From: Nocardia mikamii NBRC 108933
Lineage (GTDB): Bacteria; Actinomycetota; Actinomycetes; Mycobacteriales; Mycobacteriaceae
DNA length: 64,000 nt
Direction: 5' to 3'
NCBI RefSeq assembly: GCF_001613505.1
Contig: NZ_BDCM01000006.1
Span: 529,402 to 593,401, forward strand
Below, one piece after another: positions 50,721 to 59,220 of the stretch (its first letter is position 1; the number at the start of each line of letters is the position of its first letter). The position numbers and the translations under genes were made by a program. The notes beneath the pieces are model-generated. The model did no database searches, was not told the origin of the DNA, and was given only the letters and a program-made list of their open reading frames with translations.

Positions 50721-52520
50721 ATGCGAGGAGTCGGAACCCGGGGTGGTTCCCGTACTCGGGCGCGGGCGGCATCAGTGGTAGCAACAGCGAGCCTCATGTC
50801 CAGGACTACTGGGGCTTTCTTTTTCGTCGGCGGACTGCTCGCTGCCGTGGTGACCGCATTGACAGGCGAGGGGCCGGGTAGTCGCGCGGTCGTGTTCGGG
50901 GCAGCGCTGGTCGCGGTGCTCACCGGCATCCTGGTGTATCTGGTGGGTGCGCGGATGCCGGTGCGCGCGCACCCGATCTTGGTATCGCTCGGGACCGTGC
51001 TGATCACCATTGCCATTCATTGGCTCCCCGGCGACACCGCCGCGGTCACGCTGTCGTCCATATACGTGTTCGTTGCGTGCGATGCCGCGTTCTTCTTCAG
51101 CACGTACGTCACCGGCCTGGAGATCGGGTTCGCCGTGGTGTGCTGCATGGCGGTGTTGGGCACTCGCGAGCACCTGCAATGGTGGACCGGGGTGATCGCG
51201 GCCGGGGTGACCGTGATGGTCGGTGTGGTGGTCACGATTGTGGCCCGCAGAGCCGCAGAAGCCGACATCGATGTGCTCACCGGCCTGCTCAATCGGCGCG
51301 GTTTCGATCGATTGCTGAACGCCGAGATCGCCAAGGCCGGGCGGCTCGGCCAACGCCCCGCGCTGGTGTTGGCCGACCTGGACCGCTGTCAGACGGACGA
51401 CGACGGCCACCTCGACCAGCCCGCGGGCGATGCGGTGCTGCAGCACGTCGCCGACACCTGGAGTGAGCTGTTGACGCCGGAACAGACGCTGGCCCGGCTC
51501 GGTGGCGACCTGTTCGCGGTGCTGCTGCCCGACACGACCGAACGGGCCGCGGTCGGGCTCACCGACCGCATGCGCGCGGCGACAACTACCGGCTGCTCCG
51601 CCGGCGTCACGTCATGGCAGCCGCGTGAACCGGCGTCGATGCTGGTCAGCCGGGCCGATGTGGGCCGGTATCGGGCCAAGCAGGCAGGTCCCAACCAGAC
51701 CAGGCTGGAATCCGGGCAGCGCGTTGCCCTGGCTGAGGAAATGCGCCGGGCCATCGCGGAAGACACCAACCTGGAAGTCCTGTACCAGCCGATCGTCAGC
51801 CTGCCGCTCGGCGACAAGGTGGTCGGTGTGGAGGCGTTGCTGCGCTGGTCTTCGGCCACCGAGCCTGGCCTCAGCACGATCGAGGTGATCCGCGCCGCGG
51901 AGGAGTACAACTTGATCGCCGACCTGGACCAGGCCGTACTACGCCGGGCGTGTGTGGACGCAGTCACGCTGCGGAGAACTGTTGCGGATCTCGACCTCAC
52001 GCTGAACGTCAATGTCAGCGGTCTGGAGCTGGCCGACAGCGATTACGGCAATCGGGTACGGAGTACTCTGCGCAGCACCGGCTGGCACGCTGGGCAGCTG
52101 GTGCTCGAGGTCACCGAGACGCAGTTGGAGGCCGAGTCACCGAACGCGATCCACAACCTGAGCGCCTTGCGGAACGCCGGCGTACGCATCGCTATCGACG
52201 ACTTCGGCACCGGTTACTCATCGTTGAGCAGGCTGGCGGCCATTCCAGCGGACATCCTCAAGGTGGACCGGTCCTTCGTCGCGGCGATCACCGCGGACTC
52301 GCCCGCGCCACCGCTGCTCGGGGTGATCAAGGCGCTCAGCACCGCGCTCGACATGGAGGTCATCGCCGAAGGGGTCGAGACCGCGCACCAAGCGGCAGTG
52401 CTCACCGACCTCGGCTTCTCGCTGGTGCAGGGCTACCACTACAGCGGCCCCCGAACCGTGCAGGCGATCCTCGACGAACTCATCACGCAGCGCGGCAGAG
52501 CCGTGCACAACGAGCAGTGA
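50721..52520 (+). CDS. Membrane GGDEF-EAL protein with degenerate GGDEF, probable phosphodiesterase
   Basis: A 599-residue protein. About five or six hydrophobic segments (residues 30-175) precede a GGDEF domain whose motif is GGDLF, lacking the Glu needed for cyclase activity. The EAL domain from about residue 350 keeps VEALLRW, LEVTETQLE, IDDFGTGYSSLSRL, LKVDRSFV, AEGVET and VQGYHYSGP. It should therefore hydrolyse c-di-GMP, with the GGDLF domain possibly sensing GTP. It is the first gene after tRNA-Ala and may be acquired. Confidence 0.88.
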   Translation: MRGVGTRGGSRTRARAASVVATASLMSRTTGAFFFVGGLLAAVVTALTGEGPGSRAVVFGAALVAVLTGILVYLVGARMPVRAHPILVSLGTVLITIAIHWLPGDTAAVTLSSIYVFVACDAAFFFSTYVTGLEIGFAVVCCMAVLGTREHLQWWTGVIAAGVTVMVGVVVTIVARRAAEADIDVLTGLLNRRGFDRLLNAEIAKAGRLGQRPALVLADLDRCQTDDDGHLDQPAGDAVLQHVADTWSELLTPEQTLARLGGDLFAVLLPDTTERAAVGLTDRMRAATTTGCSAGVTSWQPREPASMLVSRADVGRYRAKQAGPNQTRLESGQRVALAEEMRRAIAEDTNLEVLYQPIVSLPLGDKVVGVEALLRWSSATEPGLSTIEVIRAAEEYNLIADLDQAVLRRACVDAVTLRRTVADLDLTLNVNVSGLELADSDYGNRVRSTLRSTGWHAGQLVLEVTETQLEAESPNAIHNLSALRNAGVRIAIDDFGTGYSSLSRLAAIPADILKVDRSFVAAITADSPAPPLLGVIKALSTALDMEVIAEGVETAHQAAVLTDLGFSLVQGYHYSGPRTVQAILDELITQRGRAVHNEQ

Positions 52521-52795
52521 TCACCGGCACCTGCACCGACCGGGTTTCCGTTGCGCGCACACGCGCCCATTCGCCGGCTTCCACAACTCGACAACGAGCA
52601 CAGCACGCCAATGGCCGCCACAATAACCACAGGGGTGCCGCTGCGTCGGCATCGTCGGTGTCGCCGAACAAACTCGGACTCGCGGATCCGGGTGCCGTCG
52701 GTGAGGGTGTCCATACACGTTCGGGCACAAGGCCTCTGCCCTCCGCCGTGAACGCCCGGATCGCGGAGGGCACCGCTGCCTGTACCAGTGGGTGT
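52521..52795 (-). pseudogene. Possible decayed frame between GGDEF-EAL and ArsR genes
   Basis: A 275-bp gap. On the minus strand MDTLTDGTRIRESEFVRR starts a frame at 52714 that degenerates, while a neighbouring frame contains CGYCGGHWRAVLVVELWKPA, as if one small gene had been frameshifted. A protein cannot be assembled with certainty. Confidence 0.2.
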
Positions 52796-53587
52796 TCAAG
52801 CTCTGGCGAGTACCAGACCGAGTGACTGCTCGAGGCCCGCGGCGCCCTGGTCGGTCAGGTGGACCAGGCGCGGGGCAACGCCCCAGCGCACCCAGTCCAG
52901 GTCGAATAGTCGGGCGGTCAGGGCTGCGCCGAGGCCGCCGGCCAAGTGGTGGCGGTGCTCGCTCCAGTCGACGCAGTAGCGGATCGCGGGCCGGCGCGGT
53001 GGCAAGCGGTCGGTATCGACGCCGAGTTCGCGGAGTTGTTCCCGGCCGGTGTCGGTGAGTTCGTAGCGGATATCGCGGCCGTACGACGACAGGCGGTCGC
53101 GCACCGCTTCCGCGGGGCGGTGGAAGCCGTCGTGCCCGGTGAGCACGCCACGGCCGAGCAGCGCCTGCATCAGGGCGACACCGAGCTGTCCGGCCAGATG
53201 GTCGTAGCACGTGCGGGAGCGGTACAGGGCGTTGGTGCGGTTGCTCTCCTTCAGGGAGTTGATGGGCAGCGCCGGCGCGACGAGTGCCAGCGCCTCCAAG
53301 GCCGCGCTGATCTCAGGGCCCGCGAGGCGGTAGTAGCGGTGCCGTCCCTCCTGCGCGACCGTGACGAACCCGCCCTCCACCAGCTTGGCCAGGTGCGCGC
53401 TGGCCGTCGCCGCGCTGACCGCGGCCTCGCCCGCGAGCGCACTCGCGGGCAGAGCGCGGCCATCGGCCAGGCATTTGAGCATGACGGCCCGGGAGGGATC
53501 GGCGATCAGGGCGGCGGCGCGGGCAATGTCGGTCTGGTGCTTGAGCGGGTGCGGATCCGGCATGACGACAGCGTAGGACAGCGACAC
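52796..53587 (-). CDS. ArsR family winged-helix regulator
   Basis: A 263-residue regulator: LIADPSRAVMLKCLADGRAL and VSAATASAHLAKLVEGGFVT form the winged helix, followed by a longer C-terminal domain of unknown ligand. No cysteine pair suggestive of metal sensing is present in the helix-turn-helix. An alternative ATG is at 53563; neither start has a clear ribosome-binding site. It is divergent from an MFS exporter with a dyad between them, so it probably represses that gene. Confidence 0.85.
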   Translation of the reverse strand: MSLSYAVVMPDPHPLKHQTDIARAAALIADPSRAVMLKCLADGRALPASALAGEAAVSAATASAHLAKLVEGGFVTVAQEGRHRYYRLAGPEISAALEALALVAPALPINSLKESNRTNALYRSRTCYDHLAGQLGVALMQALLGRGVLTGHDGFHRPAEAVRDRLSSYGRDIRYELTDTGREQLRELGVDTDRLPPRRPAIRYCVDWSEHRHHLAGGLGAALTARLFDLDWVRWGVAPRLVHLTDQGAAGLEQSLGLVLARA

Positions 53588-53604
53588 TTCGATGGCTGAC
53601 GAAG
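53587..53604. promoter_or_regulatory. Dyad between ArsR and MFS genes
   Basis: CTTCG-ATGGCTGA-CGAAG, five-base arms with an eight-base spacer, overlaps the ArsR start and lies 13 bp before the MFS start. It is a candidate ArsR operator for both genes. Confidence 0.4.
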
Positions 53605-53616
53605 CATCCGGGGTCG

Positions 53617-55104
53617 ATGATTTTTCCCATGACCTTCACGGACTTCGCCGCTCGACCCGGGCGCGCCGCCGGAACACCCCGACCGGCGGCGCTTTCCGGC
53701 ACGGATAACCCGCGACCCGCGCTCGCGCCGGCCCCGCTGGTCGCGCTCAGCCTCGGCTACTTCCTGGTGATGCTCGACGTGACGGTTGTCAATGTCGCCC
53801 TCCCGGACATCCGCGCCTCCCTCGGCGCCCGAGCCTCCGCCCTGCAGTGGCTCGTCGACGGCTACAGCACCGTCTTCGCGGCGCTGCTCCTGCTCGGCGG
53901 CGGCCTCGCCGATCGGTTCGGGCACCGCCGGGTCTTCCTGACCGGCCTCGGGATTTTCACTACCGCGTCGGTGGCATGTGGCCTCGCCACATCTCCCGGC
54001 CTGCTGGTCGCCGGACGGCTCGCCCAGGGTGCGGGCGCCGCGCTGCTCGTGCCGGCCTCGCTCGCACTCTTGCAGGCCACCTACCCCGATCGCACGATGC
54101 GGGCCAGGGCAGTCGCCCTCTGGGGCGCGGTTGCCTCCGTCGCCTTCGGCGCCGGTCCGGTCGTCGGCGGGGTCCTGGTCTCTGCCCTCGACTGGCGCTT
54201 CGTGTTCTGGCTCAATCTGCCCGTCGGCGCTCTCGCCATGCACCTCACCCTGCGCCACCTCCGCGCCTCCGCCCGCACGACAGGAGTCCGCCGGATGGAC
54301 CCGCTGGGACAGATCCTCGGCGTCGTCGGGCTCGTCGCCTTGGCGTACGGCTTCAACGAGGCAGGCACGCACGGCTGGACGTCCGCGTCGGTCCTGGCTG
54401 CCTTCGGCCTCGGCGCCGCCGCGCTGGTCGCCTTCGCCCAGGTCGAGCGCGCTCTGGAGAAGCGGGCGGCGGGCGGCCGCGGCGAGCGCGCGCCACTGCT
54501 CCCGCCGTCGCTGTTCTGCTCCCCGGCCTTTACCGGCACCGCCGTGATCGGGTTGCTGATCAGCCTCGGCTATTACGGCATGCTCTTCCTGACCACTCTG
54601 TACTTCCAGCAGGAGCGCGGCCTCGGCGCCCTGGCCACCGGCTTTGCCCTGCTGCCGTCGGTGTGCATGGGGTTGATCGCCGCCCCGCTGTTCAGCCGGA
54701 TCGTTGCCCGCACCGGCCCGTACGTCCCGATGGCCGCGGGCTTGGCGCTGGGCACCACCGGCTTCCTCGGCTGGCTGGTCGCCGGGTTGCACACTCCTTA
54801 TTACGCGCTGCTGTTCGCCCTGGTTGCCACAGGCCTCGGCCAGACCACGACGGCCCTGGCCGCTACCGCCGCGATCATCGACGCAGCCCCGGCGTCGGGG
54901 GCGGGCATCGCCGCCGCCGTCTTCAACGTCTCCCGGCAGGTCGGCAGCACTGTCGGGGTTGCGCTGTTCGGCACGCTCGCCGCCTCCGGCGATTTCATCC
55001 CCGGTCTGCGACTGTCGGCAACCCTTGCTGCCGCGGCCTTCGCCACCGGCACCCTGCTGGCACTGTTCGTCTCGAGGAAACGGGGCACGACCGACGGCCA
55101 GTGA
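53617..55104 (+). CDS. MFS drug exporter, DHA2 family
   Basis: A 495-residue transporter with about 14 hydrophobic segments. MLDVTVVNVALPDI is the DHA2 signature in span 1, GLADRFGHRRVFL the loop 2-3 motif A, and GAGAALLVPASLALLQATYP is like EmrB/QacA proteins. It should export drugs or metabolites by proton antiport. ATGs at 53617 and 53629 are both possible. The divergent ArsR protein probably controls it, and phzF-like follows. Confidence 0.9.
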   Translation: MIFPMTFTDFAARPGRAAGTPRPAALSGTDNPRPALAPAPLVALSLGYFLVMLDVTVVNVALPDIRASLGARASALQWLVDGYSTVFAALLLLGGGLADRFGHRRVFLTGLGIFTTASVACGLATSPGLLVAGRLAQGAGAALLVPASLALLQATYPDRTMRARAVALWGAVASVAFGAGPVVGGVLVSALDWRFVFWLNLPVGALAMHLTLRHLRASARTTGVRRMDPLGQILGVVGLVALAYGFNEAGTHGWTSASVLAAFGLGAAALVAFAQVERALEKRAAGGRGERAPLLPPSLFCSPAFTGTAVIGLLISLGYYGMLFLTTLYFQQERGLGALATGFALLPSVCMGLIAAPLFSRIVARTGPYVPMAAGLALGTTGFLGWLVAGLHTPYYALLFALVATGLGQTTTALAATAAIIDAAPASGAGIAAAVFNVSRQVGSTVGVALFGTLAASGDFIPGLRLSATLAAAAFATGTLLALFVSRKRGTTDGQ

Positions 55105-55160
55105 CCCCCTCGATTCCCCTCCACTTTCGCAATCCGGCTCCGCCAGAAGGGATCCCACCC

Positions 55161-56036
55161 ATGACCACTCCGACCACCACCGACGTCCTGCACTACACCG
55201 CCTTCGCAACCAGCCCCCACGGCGGCAACCCCGCCGGCGTCATACTCGACGCCGCCGGACTCGACGACGCCGCGATGCTTGCGATGGCCGCCGAGCTCGG
55301 TTACTCGGAATCCGCCTTTCTCACCCCCAACCCCGACCCTGACGACCTCAGGTCCTTCACCCTCCGGTTCTTCAGCCCCAAGGCGGAAGTGGACTTCTGC
55401 GGCCACGCCACTGTGGCCACCGCCGTCGCGCTCGGCGAACGATTCGGAGCCGGGAACTTCGACCTCCACACCCAGGCGGGTCGGGTGCCGGTCGCTGTCC
55501 ACGAGGTCAACGGAACGCTGAAGGCCACGCTCACCAGCGTGCCACCGCGGGTGTACGAGGCAGACCCGGCGGATGTCACGGAAGCCTTGGCGGCGCTCGG
55601 CTGGACGAACCGGGAGTTGGATGCCGCGTTGCCCCCGAGGATCGCGTACGCGGGGGTGCACCACCTGGTGCTGGCGGCCGCCACACGGGAGCGACTGGCC
55701 GACCTGGACTACGACTTCGACCGCCTGCTCGCCCTGATGCGCCGGCTCAACCTGACCACGGTGCAGCTGGTCTGGCGCGAAACCGCGACGGTCTACCACG
55801 TCCGCGACCCATTCCCCGTGGGCGGCGTCGTCGAAGACGCCGCCACGGGCGCCGCCGCTGCCGCCTTCGGCGCGTACGCCCGCCAGCTCGGTCTGGTCCC
55901 GCCGCACGCCGAGCTGACCCTCCACCAGGGCCACGACATGGGCCGCCCCTCGCTGCTGGAAGTTGCGCTGCATCCGGCCGAGGAGCAGATCCGGGTGTCA
56001 GGCACCGCAGTCCGGCTCTGCCCACCGCTCCGGTGA
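55161..56036 (+). CDS. PhzF family isomerase/epimerase
   Basis: A 291-residue protein with the DapF-like two-domain PhzF fold: SPHGGNPAGVILDA, ELGYSESAFLTP carrying the conserved Glu, DFCGHATVATAVALGE, and VVEDAATGAAAAAFGAYA. GAAGGGA lies before the ATG. Despite the family name, no phenazine genes are present. It follows the exporter by 56 bp and may modify the exported compound. Confidence 0.88.
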   Translation: MTTPTTTDVLHYTAFATSPHGGNPAGVILDAAGLDDAAMLAMAAELGYSESAFLTPNPDPDDLRSFTLRFFSPKAEVDFCGHATVATAVALGERFGAGNFDLHTQAGRVPVAVHEVNGTLKATLTSVPPRVYEADPADVTEALAALGWTNRELDAALPPRIAYAGVHHLVLAAATRERLADLDYDFDRLLALMRRLNLTTVQLVWRETATVYHVRDPFPVGGVVEDAATGAAAAAFGAYARQLGLVPPHAELTLHQGHDMGRPSLLEVALHPAEEQIRVSGTAVRLCPPLR

Positions 56037-56102
56037 TTGCGGCGGTCCATGCCAGTTCATCGGCCTGCAACGAGGCCAACCCGGTGATCATCTGTTCGGC
56101 CA

Positions 56103-56518
56103 TCACCGATCACCTTCCGGTGCCGCCCGGCGGGTGCCGACAGGTTTGATCCGGGTCTCCGGACCTTCCACCGTGAGAGTGTTCGGGTTGTGGAGCGTTG
56201 GGCCCACTTTGATCGCAGGTCAGGGCGGGTTTCCTCCGCCCGAATACCTACCTCGTTGGTCGGATCTTCCAACAAAGTCCCAACTAATTCGCTGCGCGTG
56301 GTGCGTCGAACCGACATGTCAGGCGAGCCGGTCTGGTTCGGTCTCCTCGGGTGCGCCGGAGCTTGTGATCGCCGGGCCGCGGGCCTCGAGCCGTAGGCTC
56401 CGGCCCAGGCTTTCAGCGCGGACGTCCACTCCGGGTCACGCCACGTCCGCATGCTTTCCGCGCGCGTACCGTGTGCGGTGAACAGCCGCGAGAGCTCGTC
56501 GAACTGCGTCGGCGTCAC
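56103..56518 (-). pseudogene. Decayed or frameshifted gene region
   Basis: Starting at a GTG at 56518, about 43 codons look real (TPTQFDELSRLFTAHGTRAE, then WRDPEWTSALKAWA) with GC-rich third positions. The frame then turns noise-like. Further on, a different frame reads AIKVGPTLHNPNTLTVEGPE and ends at a TGA at 56103, also protein-like. This suggests one or two genes broken by frameshifts. I do not recognise the family. Confidence 0.3.
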
Positions 56519-56547
56519 GAATATCAGTTAGTGGTCTTCGCTGGAAC

Positions 56548-56742
56548 TCAGCGATCCTGCTCGGCATCCTCGGCGTCGAAAGCGGCGAGCCAATCCCAGG
56601 GCAGCGCAGCGGGGTAGCCCTGCAGCGATGCCAACTGCTCGCGTATGGAGTGGGGATCCTCCTCGCGGAAGAGGATCACCATACCCGGCATCCCGTCGGG
56701 GGATTCGGCGTTGCGAACCCATTCGGCGACTAGATCTGCCAT
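56548..56742 (-). CDS. Small hypothetical protein
   Basis: A 64-residue acidic protein (MADLVAEWVRNAESPDG..., ending FDAEDAEQDR) with no membrane segment. The composition and GC-rich third positions support coding. An in-frame GTG or ATG further upstream (56772) is possible. It lies 29 bp before the decayed region and may once have been in an operon with it. Family not recognised. Confidence 0.5.
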   Translation of the reverse strand: MADLVAEWVRNAESPDGMPGMVILFREEDPHSIREQLASLQGYPAALPWDWLAAFDAEDAEQDR

Positions 56743-56926
56743 GCCCGAACCATAACGGCAGGGGGACGACACACTCCGGTGTCAGTTCCCGCCGATACCA
56801 ACCGATCTCGGATGCACGCAGCGACTCCGGTGGGACAGCCCGACCAACCCGACCGGACCGTCCCCGTCACGCACAACGCGGCTACCGGCGGCTGGGTGCC
56901 ACCGGTAGCCGGGCGTTATGCGCGGG

Positions 56927-57358
56927 TCATCGCTTGATCAGCGCGCCCAGGGCGGTGATCGAGTCCCGGCGTTCGTAGGCGATCCAGGCGAAGATCGCGG
57001 TGAGCACCAGCGGGAAGGGAGCCAATTCCGGCGCGCCGGCCAGGAAGGCGTTGAAGCCGGCGGCCAGGAAGGTGACGATCGCCAGGCCGATCGCGGCGGC
57101 CGCGGTCAGGCGGGGCACCATGAGTCCGATCCCGCCCGCGACCTCGGCCAGACCGATGAAGACCAGCAGCGCCAACGGGATCGAGAAGGCGGTGGCGTTG
57201 TTTTCCATCAGGGTCTGCGGGATGACGAGCTTCGGGCCGCCGGAGGCGATGACGAAGAACAGGCCGAGCACGATCTGCAGGGTCCACAGGACGCGGTTGC
57301 GGATCTTGCCGGGGTGGACGGCGGCGGTGGTGGTCCGGGTGGCGGTGACGGCGGTCAT
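56927..57358 (-). CDS. DoxX family membrane protein
   Basis: A 143-residue protein with four hydrophobic segments: VLWTLQIVLGLFFVIASGGP, LALLVFIGLAEVAGGIGLMV, AAAIGLAIVTFLAAGFNAFL and PLVLTAIFAWIAYE. This is the DoxX pattern. AAGGAACGAG precedes the ATG, and the frame to 57460 is not needed. It lies 127 bp downstream of the WWP paralogue block on the same strand and may be its last gene. Physiological role uncertain. Confidence 0.85.
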   Translation of the reverse strand: MTAVTATRTTTAAVHPGKIRNRVLWTLQIVLGLFFVIASGGPKLVIPQTLMENNATAFSIPLALLVFIGLAEVAGGIGLMVPRLTAAAAIGLAIVTFLAAGFNAFLAGAPELAPFPLVLTAIFAWIAYERRDSITALGALIKR

Positions 57359-57485
57359 TTCTCGTTCCTTCTGGCTCGGTCGCACCGGGTTGGTGGCGCG
57401 TTCACCAGTAGGACGGGGACGGTCCGGAAAACTCATCGCCGGGGTCGAAAAAAACTTCACCGCGCATGAATCTTCAAGGCCACCA

Positions 57486-57995
57486 CTAGTCCTCGGAGCT
57501 CCATCGGCGCACGGCCTCCGCTCGTGTGGTGCGATCTCGTCGTTCTCCGGGGCTGATCATCAACAGGTCGTCCACGGTGGAGACGTCGCCGGTGGCGGAT
57601 GCGGTGTCCATTGCGGCGACAGCTCGATGGTCGTCGGTGTAGGGCGGGATCACCAGGAGGTCCAGTCGGCGGTCACGGGTGCCCAGCATCTGGATCGTGT
57701 TGACGGCGCCGGTGCGGTGGCCCTCGAGGCGTATGGCCAACCCCTCGATGACCAGATCGCTGGGCGCGCTCGCCCACTCACCGAGACGGTAGGTGATCCG
57801 GCGGATCGGGCCCAGCCGGCCTGTCACGGTTGCCAGCAGCGCGGGCAATTCGACCATGAGATTGTCACTGCGCGGCCACCACGCGCCGTCGACGTAGCCG
57901 GTCTTCGCCGAGTCCGGCTTCAGCCGCAGTCGCGGTATTCGGTCGTCGGCCGGGTCGGAGCTTCGCCGATGCGTGCGGTCGTTGGCCTCTGTCAT
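57486..57995 (-). CDS. WWP/DUF5994-type paralogue 1
   Basis: A 169-residue soluble protein. Core motifs are PRLRLKPDSAKTGYVDGAWW, the ELPALL helix, and RLGPIRRITYRLGEW, then a strand DLLVIPPYTD. These define the family, which I match to DUF5994 from memory; no function is known to me. It belongs to subgroup A with paralogues 2 and 5, which have a LxVIPx strand near the C-terminus and lack the NTMY motif. Last of three tandem minus-strand copies. Confidence 0.8.
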   Translation of the reverse strand: MTEANDRTHRRSSDPADDRIPRLRLKPDSAKTGYVDGAWWPRSDNLMVELPALLATVTGRLGPIRRITYRLGEWASAPSDLVIEGLAIRLEGHRTGAVNTIQMLGTRDRRLDLLVIPPYTDDHRAVAAMDTASATGDVSTVDDLLMISPGERRDRTTRAEAVRRWSSED

Positions 57996-58037
57996 AGCGA
58001 CGGTCCTGCCTTGGTCGGTATCGGCCGCGTCCCGGTG

Positions 58038-58508
58038 TCACGGCCCGGGCGGCGGGCTGAGGTGTCCTGCCACCGCGAGGCGCATACGCTCGCGTGCGAC
58101 CTCGGGTGCCGTGCCGGCTGGGATCACGATCAGTGCCAGTGCGGTGTTGTGTGCTCCGTAGAGGCGCATCACGTCGGGAGGCTGGCTGCCACTGGCGCCG
58201 TGCACGCGGATGTGGTCGTCGGTGTCGATGCGCCGCTGGGCGATACTGGTCGCATTCCATTCGAAGCCGACGCGCATCGTGGGCCCGAGGCGGGGGGTGA
58301 CCGCACTGATCAGGTCGTGGAGTTCGGACGTGAGGTTCGTGGTCCACGGCCACCAGGCGCCGTCGACGTTTCCGGGGAGGGCACTTCGCCCACGTAGCAT
58401 CAAACGCGGTGTGCGCGTAGGTGTTCGGAAAGGCTGAAGCTCGTCGGGTGCGGACGTGTCAGCTTCGAAGCCGCTGACGACGGGGCGGCGTACATGCAGG
58501 CGAGGCAT
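58038..58508 (-). CDS. WWP/DUF5994-type paralogue 2
   Basis: A 156-residue paralogue with NVDGAWWPWTTNL, ELHDLISAVTPRLGP, and ALALIVIPAGTAPEVARERM. It is the most divergent copy: GN replaces GY before VDGAWWP and VGFEWNA replaces the usual xYxxxxW block. It begins 3 bp after paralogue 3 ends, with AGGAATAA inside that end as ribosome-binding site, so translation is coupled. Function unknown. Confidence 0.78.
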   Translation of the reverse strand: MPRLHVRRPVVSGFEADTSAPDELQPFRTPTRTPRLMLRGRSALPGNVDGAWWPWTTNLTSELHDLISAVTPRLGPTMRVGFEWNATSIAQRRIDTDDHIRVHGASGSQPPDVMRLYGAHNTALALIVIPAGTAPEVARERMRLAVAGHLSPPPGP

Positions 58509-58511
58509 GAT

Positions 58512-59006
58512 TTATTCCTGACGCAGGGTGACGGCGTCCACCATCGCGGAGTGGGCGGTACGTCCGTCGGTGGATGGAGGGATCACGCGTAGCACCGTGA
58601 CCGCGGAATCGGTGCCGACGACGTACATCGTGTTCCGCAACTGGAACCGGTACGGCTCTAGGCTGATCGCATGTTCTGCCGCTGTCACCTGCCGTGGCGG
58701 CGGCGTCCAGCCGTCTGGATCGTAGACGATCCGATCGACCGGACCCAGCCGAGTTGTCAAGGCAGCCACCAGCTCTGGAATCTCCGTCGCGAGATCGGTA
58801 GATCTGGGCCACCACGCGCCGTCGATGTAGTCGGAACGGCGGTCTTCCGGCTTCAGCCGCAGTCGCGGTGGGCGGTGGGTGACCGCAGGTTCGGACAGTC
58901 GGGTCGAGGGCTGAGCCGGGGTGCGTTCGGGCACGGGGTCGAGATAGCGCCGGATCGCCTCCGGAAAAGCCTTGGTCTTGTGCGCGAATGTGTGAGCGAT
59001 TGCCAT
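58512..59006 (-). CDS. WWP/DUF5994-type paralogue 3
   Basis: A 164-residue paralogue, first of the minus block. It has an N-terminal extension of about 45 residues, then PRLRLKPEDRRSDYIDGAWW, RLGPVDRIVYDPDGW and FQLRNTMYVVGTD. The NTMY motif places it in subgroup B with paralogues 4 and 6. AAAGGA lies nine bases before the ATG. The block's promoter is at 59134-59162. Confidence 0.8.
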   Translation of the reverse strand: MAIAHTFAHKTKAFPEAIRRYLDPVPERTPAQPSTRLSEPAVTHRPPRLRLKPEDRRSDYIDGAWWPRSTDLATEIPELVAALTTRLGPVDRIVYDPDGWTPPPRQVTAAEHAISLEPYRFQLRNTMYVVGTDSAVTVLRVIPPSTDGRTAHSAMVDAVTLRQE

Positions 59007-59133
59007 GGTGACCGATCCTTTGCTCGTCGAGATGGAGCGTGGCGGCCGAAATAGTCGGCACTCGACCTGTGCCCGATTCCGCATCGACAGCTCAGGACGC
59101 AGGGGTCGGTGCTGGAAGATGTGCGGTTCCTCC

Positions 59134-59194
59134 AGTACACGCCAATGTCGAGGTAATGTCAACGTTGTAGGTCTACACTGCATTGCTACAGTGT
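59134..59194. promoter_or_regulatory. Divergent promoter/operator of the WWP cluster
   Basis: On the minus strand TTGACA (59162-59157) and TGTACT (59139-59134) are 17 bp apart, a good promoter for paralogues 3-2-1. On the plus strand TACACT (59174-59179) could be the TetR -10. ACACTG-CATTGCTA-CAGTGT (59175-59194) is a dyad over it, and AATGTC is repeated at 59144 and 59155, 11 bp apart, within the minus promoter. These are candidate TetR sites. Confidence 0.5.
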
Positions 59195-59220
59195 TTTCCG
59201 GCAGTGAGAGAGGCTGCGCC

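Noticed and set aside
53506..55209. A 567-codon frame opposite the MFS gene
   Set aside because: Composition is Gly/Glu/Arg/Gln repeats typical of noise; the plus strand encodes a clear DHA2 exporter.
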